Origin: Muellerivita sp035541195 | GTDB taxonomy: Bacteria > Oederibacteriota > Muellerivitia > Muellerivitales > Muellerivitaceae | Assembly (NCBI GenBank): GCA_035541195.1 | Contig: DATKNU010000233.1 | Span: 1 to 31,687, forward strand | Direction of reading: 5' to 3' | Length of the DNA: 31,687 bases | Shown: piece by piece, positions 15,192 to 23,978 of the stretch | Layout: each line of letters starts with the position of its first letter | Numbering within the stretch: position 1 is the first letter of the stretch | The notes under the pieces: generated by a model | Seen by the model: only the letters and a program-made list of their open reading frames with translations | Databases searched by the model: none | Told to the model about the DNA's origin: nothing | Position numbers and translations under genes: made by a program

Positions 15192-17282
15192 CTAACGCAA
15201 GATCAAGAGCTTCAAGGTCTTGTGGCGCGTTTCCCCGCCCGGCGGGCCATACTCCACCTGGGCCAGGTAAATCCCGCTGGCGAGCCCTCCGCTGTCCCAA
15301 AGGCACTCACCCGAGGCGGGCGCCCCGCTTAAGTTTTTGACCAATTCCCCCGCCAGGGTGTAAACAGCCACCTTCAGGCTGTCCCCCGGGTTCCTCGTTT
15401 TGAAAGTCACCAGCCCGCCCTGGCCCAAAAGGCAATTGGGCTGGGCGATGACATCCTCAAGGCTCAAGGCCGGCACCGGGGTGCGGGTGGCGGTGGGCGT
15501 GGGCGAAGGAGTGGGGGACAAGGTCCAAGTCGGCGTCGGCGTCACCGTGGGCGTCGAGGTGACCGTAGGGGTCAGGGTGACGGTGGGCGTGGCGGTTGGC
15601 GGGAGAAGGCCGTAAACCATCAACCGGGTTTTGGCCCCCACGTAAACCCGCCCGTTGGCTACCAGGGGCACGGAAAACTTCACCCCCGGGCCCGGGCTAT
15701 CCACCACCCTTTGGTCGCTGCTGTAAAGTTCCTGGCCGAGGTTCGCGGCGTCATAAGCGCGCAAAACCTCGTCCAAGGTCCCGCTGCCTTCTTGCAGCGC
15801 CCAAAGGATGCCATGGCTGGTCCCGTTGGAGGACACCGCACTGCCGCCGCCCCGGTTGCTGAAAACCTCCGTGCTTTGGGCCGAGGGGGTCGGATTGATG
15901 GTGCCGTTGGAAACGGCGAAGGATCGGATGGGCTCCCCCTGGAAATTAACGTAAATCATCCCTTTGTTGGCGCTGGTGCCGTAATAGGAAAAGATTGGGT
16001 ATTCATAGGGGCTGGCCACGGTGGCCGGGGCGAAGGATTCCACCACTTGGTTGGTGCCGGGCGTGGGGGTCTGGCCCGGCGTGGGGCTGGGCCCGGGATG
16101 GTATTGGCCTAGGTTGTCCCGGTTGATCAAAAAAATCAGGCCCGCCTTGCCCGCGGTCACCAACAAATGGGGCGCGGCCGCGCTTCCCACGCCGTCGGGC
16201 AGGAGCATGACCGAACCCGAACCCAGGTCATAGTCGGTGTTGAAGAGGAAGGCTTGGTTTTGGGGCGTGAAATAATCCACCACGGTAGGGCCCCCCGAGG
16301 GGCTTGGATCCAATTTCAGCACGCTGTCGCCCCAATCCTGGCTCACGGGCCCGTCAAAACTGCCGTCGGCGGTGGAACAAAAAATCATGCTGGTGGCCTC
16401 GTCGACCGCGGGGGCCGCGCCGCTGTTCCAAATGGAACCCCGGATGCCGTTGGGCGTGGTGCAAAAGACCCCCGCGGGGGCCAGGGTATTCTTGTCGAAG
16501 GCCATCATCCACCCATGGTGTTGGGGATCGGCGCCCGTGCCCACGATGTCGCAATGGGAAGTCCAGGAAGTGTAAACCTTGCCGCCCAAAAGAAAGAGCC
16601 CCGAACGCTCGAATTGGCTGATTTGGGTCACGCCGCTGAAATTCACCGTGCTTCCGCCGTCCCCCACGCCCGGCATCGAGGCCGACACCGTCACCGGGCT
16701 TCCCGGTTCGTCCTCGCCGCTGGTGGCGTCCAAGGCGTGTAGGCAGTGGTAGACCGTGGGATCCGAGGAGGCCAGACCCACAGGCCGCACGTCGGCCACC
16801 AAGTAAAGGGTCAGGGTGTCCAAGTCCAAAACCGGGGTGTCCGTGATGCCCGTCTCAGGGGAAATATCCTGGCAGGTGAAATAAGTGCTGTTGGGGCTGG
16901 TGACCGTGGTGACGCCGCCGGTCAGGAAGTTGGTATGCCACAAGGTGACCGCCTCGCTGTCGGCGTCGAAGGCATAAACGCTGTCATGCTGGGTGACCAC
17001 GATCACGGCGTTGTGGGTTTCCCCCTCGTGGGCCCCCTCTGAAAGGGTCAAACCGGGGATATAAAGGGGCTGGCCGTAGATTTGGCCGTCCACATCGTCC
17101 CTAAAAACTTTTCCGAAACTGGAGGCCGAGACGTTCGAAGGGGATAGAAGCGTCTCGCCCGAGTACCAGCCCGAGCGGGAGGAGTCGTTGTGGTACATCG
17201 AAACCGCGGCGGCGGAAAAAACCGGCTGCGACCCGAGGAGGGCCAGGCCCAAGCACAACCCTTGGATGGATATGGTTTTCAC
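15192..17282 (-). CDS. Secreted PQQ-type beta-propeller protein with sorting domain
   Basis: The 696-residue protein has a signal peptide (TISIQGLCLGLALLGSQPVF) and a large beta-propeller of about 530 residues. Repeated blades carry motifs such as VYAFDADS, HALDATSGE, VYTSW, LFLINRDN and LRAYDAANLG. This resembles PQQ-dehydrogenase or BamB-like propellers, but no PQQ-binding residues can be assigned. A short Thr/Pro linker (about 560-604) precedes a variant sorting domain (605-696) with SLKVAVYTLAGELVKNL, ASGIYLAQVEY and the terminal KLLILR. GTG 17282 has GGAAGG upstream; ATG 17318 has none. It lies 88 bp after GH5 and 59 bp before lacI. It may bind glycans or proteins rather than catalyse; the function is unknown. 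Confidence 0.75.
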   Translation of the reverse strand: MKTISIQGLCLGLALLGSQPVFSAAAVSMYHNDSSRSGWYSGETLLSPSNVSASSFGKVFRDDVDGQIYGQPLYIPGLTLSEGAHEGETHNAVIVVTQHDSVYAFDADSEAVTLWHTNFLTGGVTTVTSPNSTYFTCQDISPETGITDTPVLDLDTLTLYLVADVRPVGLASSDPTVYHCLHALDATSGEDEPGSPVTVSASMPGVGDGGSTVNFSGVTQISQFERSGLFLLGGKVYTSWTSHCDIVGTGADPQHHGWMMAFDKNTLAPAGVFCTTPNGIRGSIWNSGAAPAVDEATSMIFCSTADGSFDGPVSQDWGDSVLKLDPSPSGGPTVVDYFTPQNQAFLFNTDYDLGSGSVMLLPDGVGSAAAPHLLVTAGKAGLIFLINRDNLGQYHPGPSPTPGQTPTPGTNQVVESFAPATVASPYEYPIFSYYGTSANKGMIYVNFQGEPIRSFAVSNGTINPTPSAQSTEVFSNRGGGSAVSSNGTSHGILWALQEGSGTLDEVLRAYDAANLGQELYSSDQRVVDSPGPGVKFSVPLVANGRVYVGAKTRLMVYGLLPPTATPTVTLTPTVTSTPTVTPTPTWTLSPTPSPTPTATRTPVPALSLEDVIAQPNCLLGQGGLVTFKTRNPGDSLKVAVYTLAGELVKNLSGAPASGECLWDSGGLASGIYLAQVEYGPPGGETRHKTLKLLILR
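15471..15605 (-). repeat. Short Thr/Pro linker repeat in the propeller gene
   Basis: About 45 codons of imperfect TPTVTLTPT-like repeat encode the hinge between propeller and sorting domain. It is the shortest linker of the five. Confidence 0.85.
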
Positions 17283-17330
17283 CCCAACCGCCTTCCCGGA
17301 TTTTGGGGATTGTACCATCCGGGGGCCTGG

Positions 17331-17356
17331 AGCGCCCGGGAAAGCGCAGGGGCGCT
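17331..17356. repeat. Stem-loop between GH5 and propeller genes
   Basis: AGCGCCC (17331-17337) and GGGCGCT (17350-17356) form a perfect 7-bp stem around 12 bases, starting 15 bases after the GH5 stop. No T-tract follows, so partial termination, mRNA processing or 3'-end protection are all possible. Confidence 0.45.
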
Positions 17357-17370
17357 GAGGGGCCTTCCGA

Positions 17371-19947
17371 TTAGCGTAGGATCAATAATTTCAAGATGGC
17401 TGTGCCCGCGGGACTTTGGACTTGGACGTAATAAATCCCATCGGCCAAGGGCCGGCTCCAATGGTCGCTCAAGGGCAGGGTGACCACGCTGCCCCCGGCC
17501 TTTGGCTCGCTCATCCAATTGACCATGCGAAAAGCCGTGGTAAAGACCTGGATTTTGACCTCGCCCGTCCCCGGATAACTGGGCAACTGGATGCCCACCG
17601 AACTCCCGCCCGACACCGGATTGGGGAATAGGACCGGCGTCCCCCTCGCGGAAGGCGTGGGGGTGGCCGTGGCCTGCGGGGTCGGAGTGGCCGTCAAGGC
17701 CGCCAAGCTCACGGAGTTGCTGTTGGAGGAGACGGTTGCGCCGCTGTAGCTCAAGACCGCTTGGCTGTCGAGCGGCCCCGTGGCCCCCAGGCCCACTTGC
17801 ACCGTCAATTGCAATTGGGTCGTTCCCGGGGAAAGGTCGCCCAAGTTCCAGGTGACTTGATTGGGGCTGACGGTCCCCGAAGGGCCTTGGTCGAATCCCG
17901 TCACCACCAACCCCGGGGGCAGGTTCAGCGTCAAGGCGCCGTTTTGGGCCGTGCTGCCCGCAACCGAGATTTGCAAGGTGTAATCATAACTTTGACCCAG
18001 GGAGATGGAGGGCACCGAAGAGGACAACTGCAATCCCACCGTCGGTGGGGGGGTGGGCGTAGCGGAAGGCGTGGCTGTCTTTGTGGCCACCGGCGTTTGG
18101 GTCGGGGTCGGCGTGCCCGTCGCCGTCAAGGTGGCGGTGGCCGAGGGGATAGCCGTCAGCGTCAAAGTAATCGTGGGGGACAAAGTCAAGGTCGCCGTCG
18201 CCGTTGAGGTGGAAGTCGGCACGCCCGTGCGGGTGGGTGTGGACGAGGGAAAAACGGTCGTGGTGACGGTCGGCGAAGAAGTCGCCGTGGGGCTGGAAGT
18301 TGGAGTGACCGTCAAGGTGCGCGTGGCCGTTCCTGTGGCGGTTGAAAAGGGGGTCCCGGTCGGGGTGGAAGTCCGGGTAAAAGTCTTGGTGGGGCTGTTC
18401 GTGGCCGTGCCGGTGGCGGTCACCGTCGACGAGGGGAAAACCGTCGTGGTGAGGGTGGGGGTGGAAGTCACCGTGCCGGTGTTGGTCGGCGCGGGTGTAT
18501 GGGTAAGCGTGGAAGTGGCGGTCGGTGTCAACGTGGGAGTCAAGGTCCGGGTGGGCGAGGCGGTCGAGGTCGGGGAAAAGGTATAGGTGGGGGTCGGCGT
18601 CAGCGATCGGGTCATCGTCGGCGAGGCGGTGGAGGTCCGGGTCCAGGTGACCGTCGGGGAGAAAGTCGCCGTGGCGGTGCGGGTGGGCGAAAAAGTGGCG
18701 GTCGCCGCGGGCGTGGCGGTGCGGGTCGGGGTTAAGGTGGGGGTCGGGGTTTTGGTCGGCGTTCCCGTGGGGGACGGCGTCAAAGTCGGCCCGCTGGGGC
18801 AAGCGGGGCGGGTGATGCCCTGCAACCAGGCATATACCTGTTGGCCCTCGAACGTCGACAAGACCCACCCCGTGCTTCCAGTGGAAACCGGCGCCGAGGG
18901 CGTTGAGGCCCAGGTCGTAATCAAGGACGGGCCCGCCGACTTGTCCAAATCCCAAGCCATGGCGCTGTAAACATAATTCTTGTCGTTGGTCCCGTTGATC
19001 CAGGGCAACAAGGTGTTCACAAAGGCCCCATTGTCGGTCTGGGCGTTCGAGTTGCCGAATTCCTCGACCAAGACGGGGCCGTAAGCGAGCGCGGGATCGA
19101 TGTTGCTTTGCCAACCGGTGGCGTTGTTCGTGCCCTTGTTGTTGTAGATGTGCGCCGAGTAGACCACCCCATTGCCGCTGGCCGTGTCCACCACCGGGCT
19201 CATGCCCACATAGTAATAAGAGTATTGCTGTCCCCCGACGATGCAGACGTTGTTGGCCCCCTGGGCCCGCACGGTGTTCAAAAGGCTTTGGAACCCCGGG
19301 GTATGAAAGGACAACCAACTATAGCTTCCGGCGCTTCCGGCGGCCACCGTCCCGCCGTTGAGCCAGACATTCCAATCGTTGGTGAAGGGTTCGTTGAAAA
19401 GGTCAAACAACACCGCCGGGTTGTTTTTATAGTGGTTGGCCACGTCGGTCCAAAAGGTCACGCTGTTGTCATCCGGCATGGGATATTGGTTGATGGCCGT
19501 CCCCGTCGCGCCGGTGCCCGACCAATGCAGGTCAAAGTCCACGTAAACATTGTTCGCGCTGCAATAAGACACCACCGAATCAATCAGCGCCTGGTAATTG
19601 GCCTGGCTGGTGGCGCCGCGGGAGCTTTGGGCGAAACCGTCCCACCAGTCTTGGTCAATGGCCACTCGGATCAAGTTGACGTTCCAATAACCAACGGCTT
19701 CCTGCACCTGGGTCATGAAGCTTCCCCCCGTGGGAGCCTCGCCGGCGGCGTCCCACTCGGTGGAATCGACATTGACACCCGTCAATCGAACCGTACAACC
19801 GCCGCTGGCGGTGACGAGTTGATTGCCTTGGACTTTTAGTTGCGGCGGGGCGGCCTGGACCTGGATGTAAACCGACAGGAACAGAAAGGTCAGCCAAAAG
19901 GACTGAAGGACAAAAAACGATTTTCGGGATTGGGCAAAAAAAGACAT
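17371..19947 (-). CDS. Secreted GH5 cellulase with DUF11-like and sorting domains
   Basis: The 858-residue protein has a signal peptide (FFVLQSFWLTFLFLSVYIQVQA) and a GH5 TIM-barrel (about 35-385). Key motifs are LTGVNVDSTEW, NLIRVAI, YVDFDLHW, then LFDLFNEPF with the acid/base Glu at 186, then HIYNNKG and VLVEEFG with the nucleophile Glu at about 296. This layout fits endo-beta-1,4-glucanases. A Thr/Pro linker (385-636) leads to a DUF11-like domain (637-750) and the shared C-terminal domain (about 775-858) with VFTTAFRMVNW, PLADGIYYVQV and KLLILR. ATG 19947 has GAGAAGG upstream and starts the signal peptide; an upstream in-frame start at 20022 lacks both. It sits 168 bp after GH74. Confidence 0.92.
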   Translation of the reverse strand: MSFFAQSRKSFFVLQSFWLTFLFLSVYIQVQAAPPQLKVQGNQLVTASGGCTVRLTGVNVDSTEWDAAGEAPTGGSFMTQVQEAVGYWNVNLIRVAIDQDWWDGFAQSSRGATSQANYQALIDSVVSYCSANNVYVDFDLHWSGTGATGTAINQYPMPDDNSVTFWTDVANHYKNNPAVLFDLFNEPFTNDWNVWLNGGTVAAGSAGSYSWLSFHTPGFQSLLNTVRAQGANNVCIVGGQQYSYYYVGMSPVVDTASGNGVVYSAHIYNNKGTNNATGWQSNIDPALAYGPVLVEEFGNSNAQTDNGAFVNTLLPWINGTNDKNYVYSAMAWDLDKSAGPSLITTWASTPSAPVSTGSTGWVLSTFEGQQVYAWLQGITRPACPSGPTLTPSPTGTPTKTPTPTLTPTRTATPAATATFSPTRTATATFSPTVTWTRTSTASPTMTRSLTPTPTYTFSPTSTASPTRTLTPTLTPTATSTLTHTPAPTNTGTVTSTPTLTTTVFPSSTVTATGTATNSPTKTFTRTSTPTGTPFSTATGTATRTLTVTPTSSPTATSSPTVTTTVFPSSTPTRTGVPTSTSTATATLTLSPTITLTLTAIPSATATLTATGTPTPTQTPVATKTATPSATPTPPPTVGLQLSSSVPSISLGQSYDYTLQISVAGSTAQNGALTLNLPPGLVVTGFDQGPSGTVSPNQVTWNLGDLSPGTTQLQLTVQVGLGATGPLDSQAVLSYSGATVSSNSNSVSLAALTATPTPQATATPTPSARGTPVLFPNPVSGGSSVGIQLPSYPGTGEVKIQVFTTAFRMVNWMSEPKAGGSVVTLPLSDHWSRPLADGIYYVQVQSPAGTAILKLLILR
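18040..18795 (-). repeat. Thr/Pro linker repeat in the GH5 gene
   Basis: About 252 codons of Thr/Pro/Ala/Ser repeat, with several longer units repeated (for example TTTVFPSSTVT- and TTTVFPSSTPT-type units), show local duplication inside the linker. Confidence 0.9.
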
Positions 19948-19996
19948 AAAAACCTTCTCGGGTTCAGCCGATGTGGTTGCGACTGGGGAAAAGTTT

Positions 19997-20039
19997 ACCA
20001 ATGATTGGTACTTTAAGCTCAAAGGATTGTCACTTTGAG
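19997..20039 (-). promoter_or_regulatory. Two palindromes upstream of GH5
   Basis: ACCAAT-G-ATTGGT (19997-20009) is a perfect palindrome containing the CCAA-N3-TTGG core also found before GH74. CTCAAAG (20018-20024) and CTTTGAG (20033-20039) form a second perfect inverted repeat with an eight-base spacer. A minus-strand GTGACA lies inside the second at a plausible -35 position. The pair may be operators. The rest of the 168-bp gap holds a poly-T/A run near 20085-20097 and no gene. Confidence 0.45.
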
Positions 20040-20115
20040 GTCAGTCGATCGCACAATGTCCCGGCTTTAACGTGTGAAAAACTAAAAATTTTTTTGGCTT
20101 TTGGGGAATAAAACT

Positions 20116-23100
20116 CTAGCGAAGGATCAGCAATTTCTCGATCGAGGTCCCGGCCGGCGTGGTGACCCTCACGTAATAGAGCCCGTTGGCGAGGGGCGCG
20201 CCGCCCTCTTGGCTTAAGGGCAGCACTAGGTCGCTTCCCCCGGCTTGTTCATGCGCGGTGAAATGATTCACGCGCCTAAAGGCCGTGGTGAAGACCGCTA
20301 CTTTCACGTCCGCCGTTCCCGGGAAATTCGGCAATCGGATCGCCACCGGGCCCGGGCCCGAGACGGGGTTGGGATAAATCACCGGATGCCCCAGGGGCTC
20401 GGCGGTCGGCGTGGCCGTGAAGGGCGCCACCGTGACGCCCGCCGTGTTGGACGATAGGCCGCCCAAGGCCGCCTGTCCCGTCAGCACGCCGCTGGCCGCG
20501 CCCGACACCGTGGTTTCCACCCCGAAGTTGTAGGTCCCCGGCGCCACCGTCCCCAAATTCCAGCTCACTTGGTTCCCGCTCAAGGAACCGTTGGGGCCCG
20601 TGGTGTATCCACTGAAGGCGACTTCCGGGGGCAAGGTCAAGACCAAGGGCGCCCCCGAATAAGGCGCGTTTGAAACCGTCAACTGGACCGTGTAGGTGAG
20701 TAAATCACCGGGCGAAACCGTGCCCGGCGCGGCGAAGAGGCTCAAGGCCGCCGTCGGCAAGGGAACCGGCGTATCCGTCGGCAAGGGCGTAGGCGTCGGG
20801 GTGGAAGTCGGGGTCGGCGTCCAGCTCACCGTCAGGGTCCAAGTGGCCGTGGGCGTGGCGGTTTTCGTCGGCAGGGGCGTCATCGTTGAAGTGGCCGTCC
20901 GAGTCGGAGAAGGCGTCGACGTGTTCGTGGCGCCGGGCGGGGGCGTTTGCGTCAAAGTGGCCGTTGGCGAAAAAGTGGGCGTGGGCGACGGAGTCCCAGT
21001 CGTCGTGCGGCTCCAAGTGGGGGTGGCGGTCGTCGTGGCGGCGGGAGTGGGGCTGGGCGTGCGGGTGACGGAAGCCGTTCCCGTCGGGGTCGGGGTCCAA
21101 GTGTCGGTGGCGCCTGGGACGGGCGTGAGGGTCTGGGTGGGCGTTCCCGTGACGGAAAGGGTCGCGGTCATCGTGCCCGTCAAAGTAAAGGAAGGGGTCG
21201 GCGTCATCGTCCCCGTCAAGGTGCGGGTGGGCGTCCATGTGGGCGTCAGGGTATTTTGAGGCGTGATCGTCGGGGACAAAGTGACCGTCGGCGTCAAAGT
21301 CGTCGTTGGGGTGGTCGTCGGACTCACGGTGCCTGTTTTCGTGAGGGTCGGGGTAACGGTCAAGGTCAGAGTCGCCGTCAAGGTCGGTGTGCGGGTTATC
21401 GTCAAAGTGGGAGTCAAGGTCGGCGTGGGGGACGACGTCACGGTGGGCGTGCGGGTTGGCGTGGCCGTCAAGGTGCGGGTGGGGGTGGGCGTCGGCGTCA
21501 CCGCGCTGGTGTCGCCGTAAAGGATGCCGCGGGCCCCACAGCCGATGTAACAGCGGCCGTAAATCGACTCGTCCCCTTCCACCCATCCGGCCCCGCTATA
21601 TTGGTGGTTGTCATCGTTGATGCGGGTCCAAGTCGTCCCCACCCCGTCGTCGCAGCGATAAATTCCGTAGGTTCCATTGACCGTTCCGGAAAGGTAAACA
21701 GCCGGGTGGGTTTGGCCGGTGGCGGCCTTGCCGAATCCCACTCCAAACGGCGCGGTGATGTTGGCGAAATTCGTGACGGCGGCGCCCCCGTTGGTGAACC
21801 GGTAGAGGTTGTTGTCGGTGGAGACCCAAAATTCCCCCGGCATCCCGAAAACGGAGCGGGCCATGACAAATTGCCCGCTCCCATTGGCGTTGTAATTCAC
21901 CGGGATGGTGTTCACTTGGGAAAAGCTGGCCCCTCCATTGGCGCTCATATAAACCGTCACGGTTCCGCCATAAACCCACTGTGCGGGATAGGTGGCGTAA
22001 AAGGTGGAGGCATTGGACCTATCGGAGATCACACAGGCGCCGCTGGGCAGGCCCGAACAACTGGTCCAGGCGCCGCCTAAGGAAGAGGCGTAGGCCGGCG
22101 ACCCGTAACCGCTATAGGGTGACACCACCACCCGGGACCCATCGGCGGCGACCGCCACCGAGCCCATCTGGTTGGCGGTCCCATAGCCGGGCGGCGCGCT
22201 GCCCCAGGGCGTCCAGGTTTGCCCGTTGTTGGTGGAATAGGCGATGTCCGAAGTGGGGGTCCCGCTGTTCCCCACCCGGACCACGTCATTGGTGTTTTTT
22301 TCGGCGAAATCCAACATGTTGGTGTTGGTGAAGGAAGGATTGCAGTAGCCCCCCGACGCCGGCGATTGGGTCAGGTTCGTGTGGCGCATGCCGGCCACGT
22401 CGCCCAAGCAGGAAAAAAGCACGCCGCCCGACGCCGAGGCGTTCAGGTATAGGCACACCGTCTCCTCCAGGTTGTCGTCGTTGAAGGTCCAGGTGACGCC
22501 CGCGGGCTGGGTCGCGGCGGTGATGTTGGAACTTGTCCAAACCCCGCCCCCCGTCTCATACAGGGCGTTCGCCGAATTGAAGGGGTCGATTTTAATGTCG
22601 CCGTACCATCCCGAGTTGCCCGCGTTGGTTCCGCATCCATAGGTATATTGGGCCCCGTTGACGTTGTAGTTGGCGAAGGGCGCGGCGTCCCACCCGGTGT
22701 TGGAGTGGGCGATGACGGTCCAGTTGGCGCCCCCGTTGGTGGTGGCGAAGACTTGGTCATTGCCTCCCCACCAATCCAGGGTCGTGACCACCGCGTGGTT
22801 GGCGTTCTGGTGGTCCACGCAGACCCCGCCGTAGCCGCCGCTGCCGCTCCCCGGGCCGATGGAGGGGGTCACGTTGGTCCAAGCCAATGTCCCGGTGTTC
22901 AATTTCCAGATCTGGCCGAAGGTGACCGAGCCGGGACCATAGCCGCCGTTGTCATAGACGACCCAAAGGTTGCCGTCGGTGCCCAAGCTGGCGTGGGGCG
23001 TGACCATATTGGAAGGACCGCCCGGAACCAAAGTCCAACTGGTTCCCCCGTTGGTGGAGCGGTAGACATTGCTGTTGCCCGAGCTCATCGCCAAGACCCC

Positions 23101-23745
23101 CACATAAACCGTGGCCGAGGCCGAACCCGAAGCGCCGTGGGGGTCAAAAACAACCCAACCGATCCCGTAGCCGCTGTCGCCCGAGGCCGGGAAGGCCGTG
23201 ACTTGCGACCAAGAGGAAGCCGAGTTGGCGCTCACCCAAAGCCCTTGCCAACGGGAACCGAAATAAAGCTTGGAGGTCAAGTTGGGGTCCACCGCCAGGC
23301 GTTCGCCCGCTTCGCGGCCGTCATTGTTCCCGCCCATGGAAACCGGGATGGCATTGGCGGTCCAAGTGTTGCCTTGATCGATGGAACTGAGGATGGAACC
23401 GGGACTGGAAGGGCTCATGCCCGCCGCCGCGTAGACCACGTTTGGGTTCACCGGATCGGGGGCAATGCTTTCCCCGCCAAAATTATTTCCTTGGCTGGGA
23501 CCATACATGTCGGTCAGGGGGATCCAACGGTTATTGGTGTTGTCCCAGCGATAGAAGCCGCCGACGTCGGTTCGGGCGTAGAGAAGCCCCTGGGACACGG
23601 GGCTATAGTCCACGCCCGTGACAAATCCCCCGCCCATGATGACCACGTTGCTCCAGTTATAGGCTTGGGCCAAGAGCGCCGGGGCCGTCGGGCCCAGGAG
23701 GGCCGCGATCATGACTAATAGGAAGGATCTGGTTTTAAGTCGCAT
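20116..23745 (-). CDS. Secreted GH74 xyloglucanase with DUF11-like and sorting domains
   Basis: The 1209-residue protein has a signal peptide (SFLLVMIAALLGPTAPALLA) and a GH74 domain (about 28-748) of two seven-bladed propellers. It opens with the family hallmark YNWSNVVIMGGGFVTGV, then LLYARTDVGGFYRW, with the likely catalytic Asp at 60. The second likely catalytic Asp is at 449 in LFSCLGDVAGM. Many S-T-N-GG-SW blade motifs confirm the fold. GH74 enzymes cut xyloglucan internally. A Thr/Pro linker (749-998), a DUF11-like domain and the shared C-terminal domain with VFTTAFRRVN, PLANGLYYVRV and KLLILR follow. ATG 23745 was chosen; TTG 23757 adds four residues and resembles the GH8 start. Neither has a strong ribosome site. 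Confidence 0.93.
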   Translation of the reverse strand: MRLKTRSFLLVMIAALLGPTAPALLAQAYNWSNVVIMGGGFVTGVDYSPVSQGLLYARTDVGGFYRWDNTNNRWIPLTDMYGPSQGNNFGGESIAPDPVNPNVVYAAAGMSPSSPGSILSSIDQGNTWTANAIPVSMGGNNDGREAGERLAVDPNLTSKLYFGSRWQGLWVSANSASSWSQVTAFPASGDSGYGIGWVVFDPHGASGSASATVYVGVLAMSSGNSNVYRSTNGGTSWTLVPGGPSNMVTPHASLGTDGNLWVVYDNGGYGPGSVTFGQIWKLNTGTLAWTNVTPSIGPGSGSGGYGGVCVDHQNANHAVVTTLDWWGGNDQVFATTNGGANWTVIAHSNTGWDAAPFANYNVNGAQYTYGCGTNAGNSGWYGDIKIDPFNSANALYETGGGVWTSSNITAATQPAGVTWTFNDDNLEETVCLYLNASASGGVLFSCLGDVAGMRHTNLTQSPASGGYCNPSFTNTNMLDFAEKNTNDVVRVGNSGTPTSDIAYSTNNGQTWTPWGSAPPGYGTANQMGSVAVAADGSRVVVSPYSGYGSPAYASSLGGAWTSCSGLPSGACVISDRSNASTFYATYPAQWVYGGTVTVYMSANGGASFSQVNTIPVNYNANGSGQFVMARSVFGMPGEFWVSTDNNLYRFTNGGAAVTNFANITAPFGVGFGKAATGQTHPAVYLSGTVNGTYGIYRCDDGVGTTWTRINDDNHQYSGAGWVEGDESIYGRCYIGCGARGILYGDTSAVTPTPTPTRTLTATPTRTPTVTSSPTPTLTPTLTITRTPTLTATLTLTVTPTLTKTGTVSPTTTPTTTLTPTVTLSPTITPQNTLTPTWTPTRTLTGTMTPTPSFTLTGTMTATLSVTGTPTQTLTPVPGATDTWTPTPTGTASVTRTPSPTPAATTTATPTWSRTTTGTPSPTPTFSPTATLTQTPPPGATNTSTPSPTRTATSTMTPLPTKTATPTATWTLTVSWTPTPTSTPTPTPLPTDTPVPLPTAALSLFAAPGTVSPGDLLTYTVQLTVSNAPYSGAPLVLTLPPEVAFSGYTTGPNGSLSGNQVSWNLGTVAPGTYNFGVETTVSGAASGVLTGQAALGGLSSNTAGVTVAPFTATPTAEPLGHPVIYPNPVSGPGPVAIRLPNFPGTADVKVAVFTTAFRRVNHFTAHEQAGGSDLVLPLSQEGGAPLANGLYYVRVTTPAGTSIEKLLILR
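20752..21501 (-). repeat. Thr/Pro linker repeat in the GH74 gene
   Basis: About 250 codons of imperfect Thr/Pro repeat with some Trp-containing units (TWTPTPT) link the catalytic and sorting regions. The DNA is strongly strand-biased. Confidence 0.9.
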
Positions 23746-23797
23746 GCCTGTCTTCAAACAAGGTTTTTTAGATTGGGTGGCGTCCCAAAGTGTATCG

Positions 23798-23808
23798 CCA
23801 ATTTTTGG
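23798..23808 (-). promoter_or_regulatory. CCAA-N3-TTGG motif upstream of GH74
   Basis: The 11-mer CCAATTTTTGG has the same CCAA-N3-TTGG form as the palindrome before GH5 and lies 53 bases upstream of the ATG (51 in GH5). A weak TACACT -10 candidate lies a few bases downstream on the minus strand. Confidence 0.4.
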
Positions 23809-23824
23809 ACGATGGGCCTGAAAT

Positions 23825-23845
23825 CGTTTTTTTAATAAAAAAACG
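23825..23845. repeat. AT-rich perfect palindrome upstream of GH74
   Basis: CGTTTTTTT (23825-23833) and AAAAAAACG (23837-23845) are perfect arms around AAT, in the 233-bp gap between GH74 and the upstream GH8. The run is exceptionally AT-rich for this genome and could bend DNA or act as an upstream promoter element. The same gap holds CCCAGCTTGGG (23861-23871) and a GC stem near 23929-23949 after the GH8 stop. Confidence 0.5.
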
Positions 23846-23978
23846 AAGACTCAAATTAGTCCCAGCTTGGGTCGGTTTTATTCCGTGAAGTTTTAGAAGC
23901 GGTCAAATAAGGGGAAAAGCCTGCCTGCGCCCGGACCCGAAGCCGGGGCAACCTTTGGGCCGGGACGTCCATCCTGGA

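Noticed and set aside
20705..22080. His/Asp-rich and Arg-rich frames over the GH74 linker and catalytic region
   Set aside because: They are other-frame readings of the repeat with no start signal or domain.
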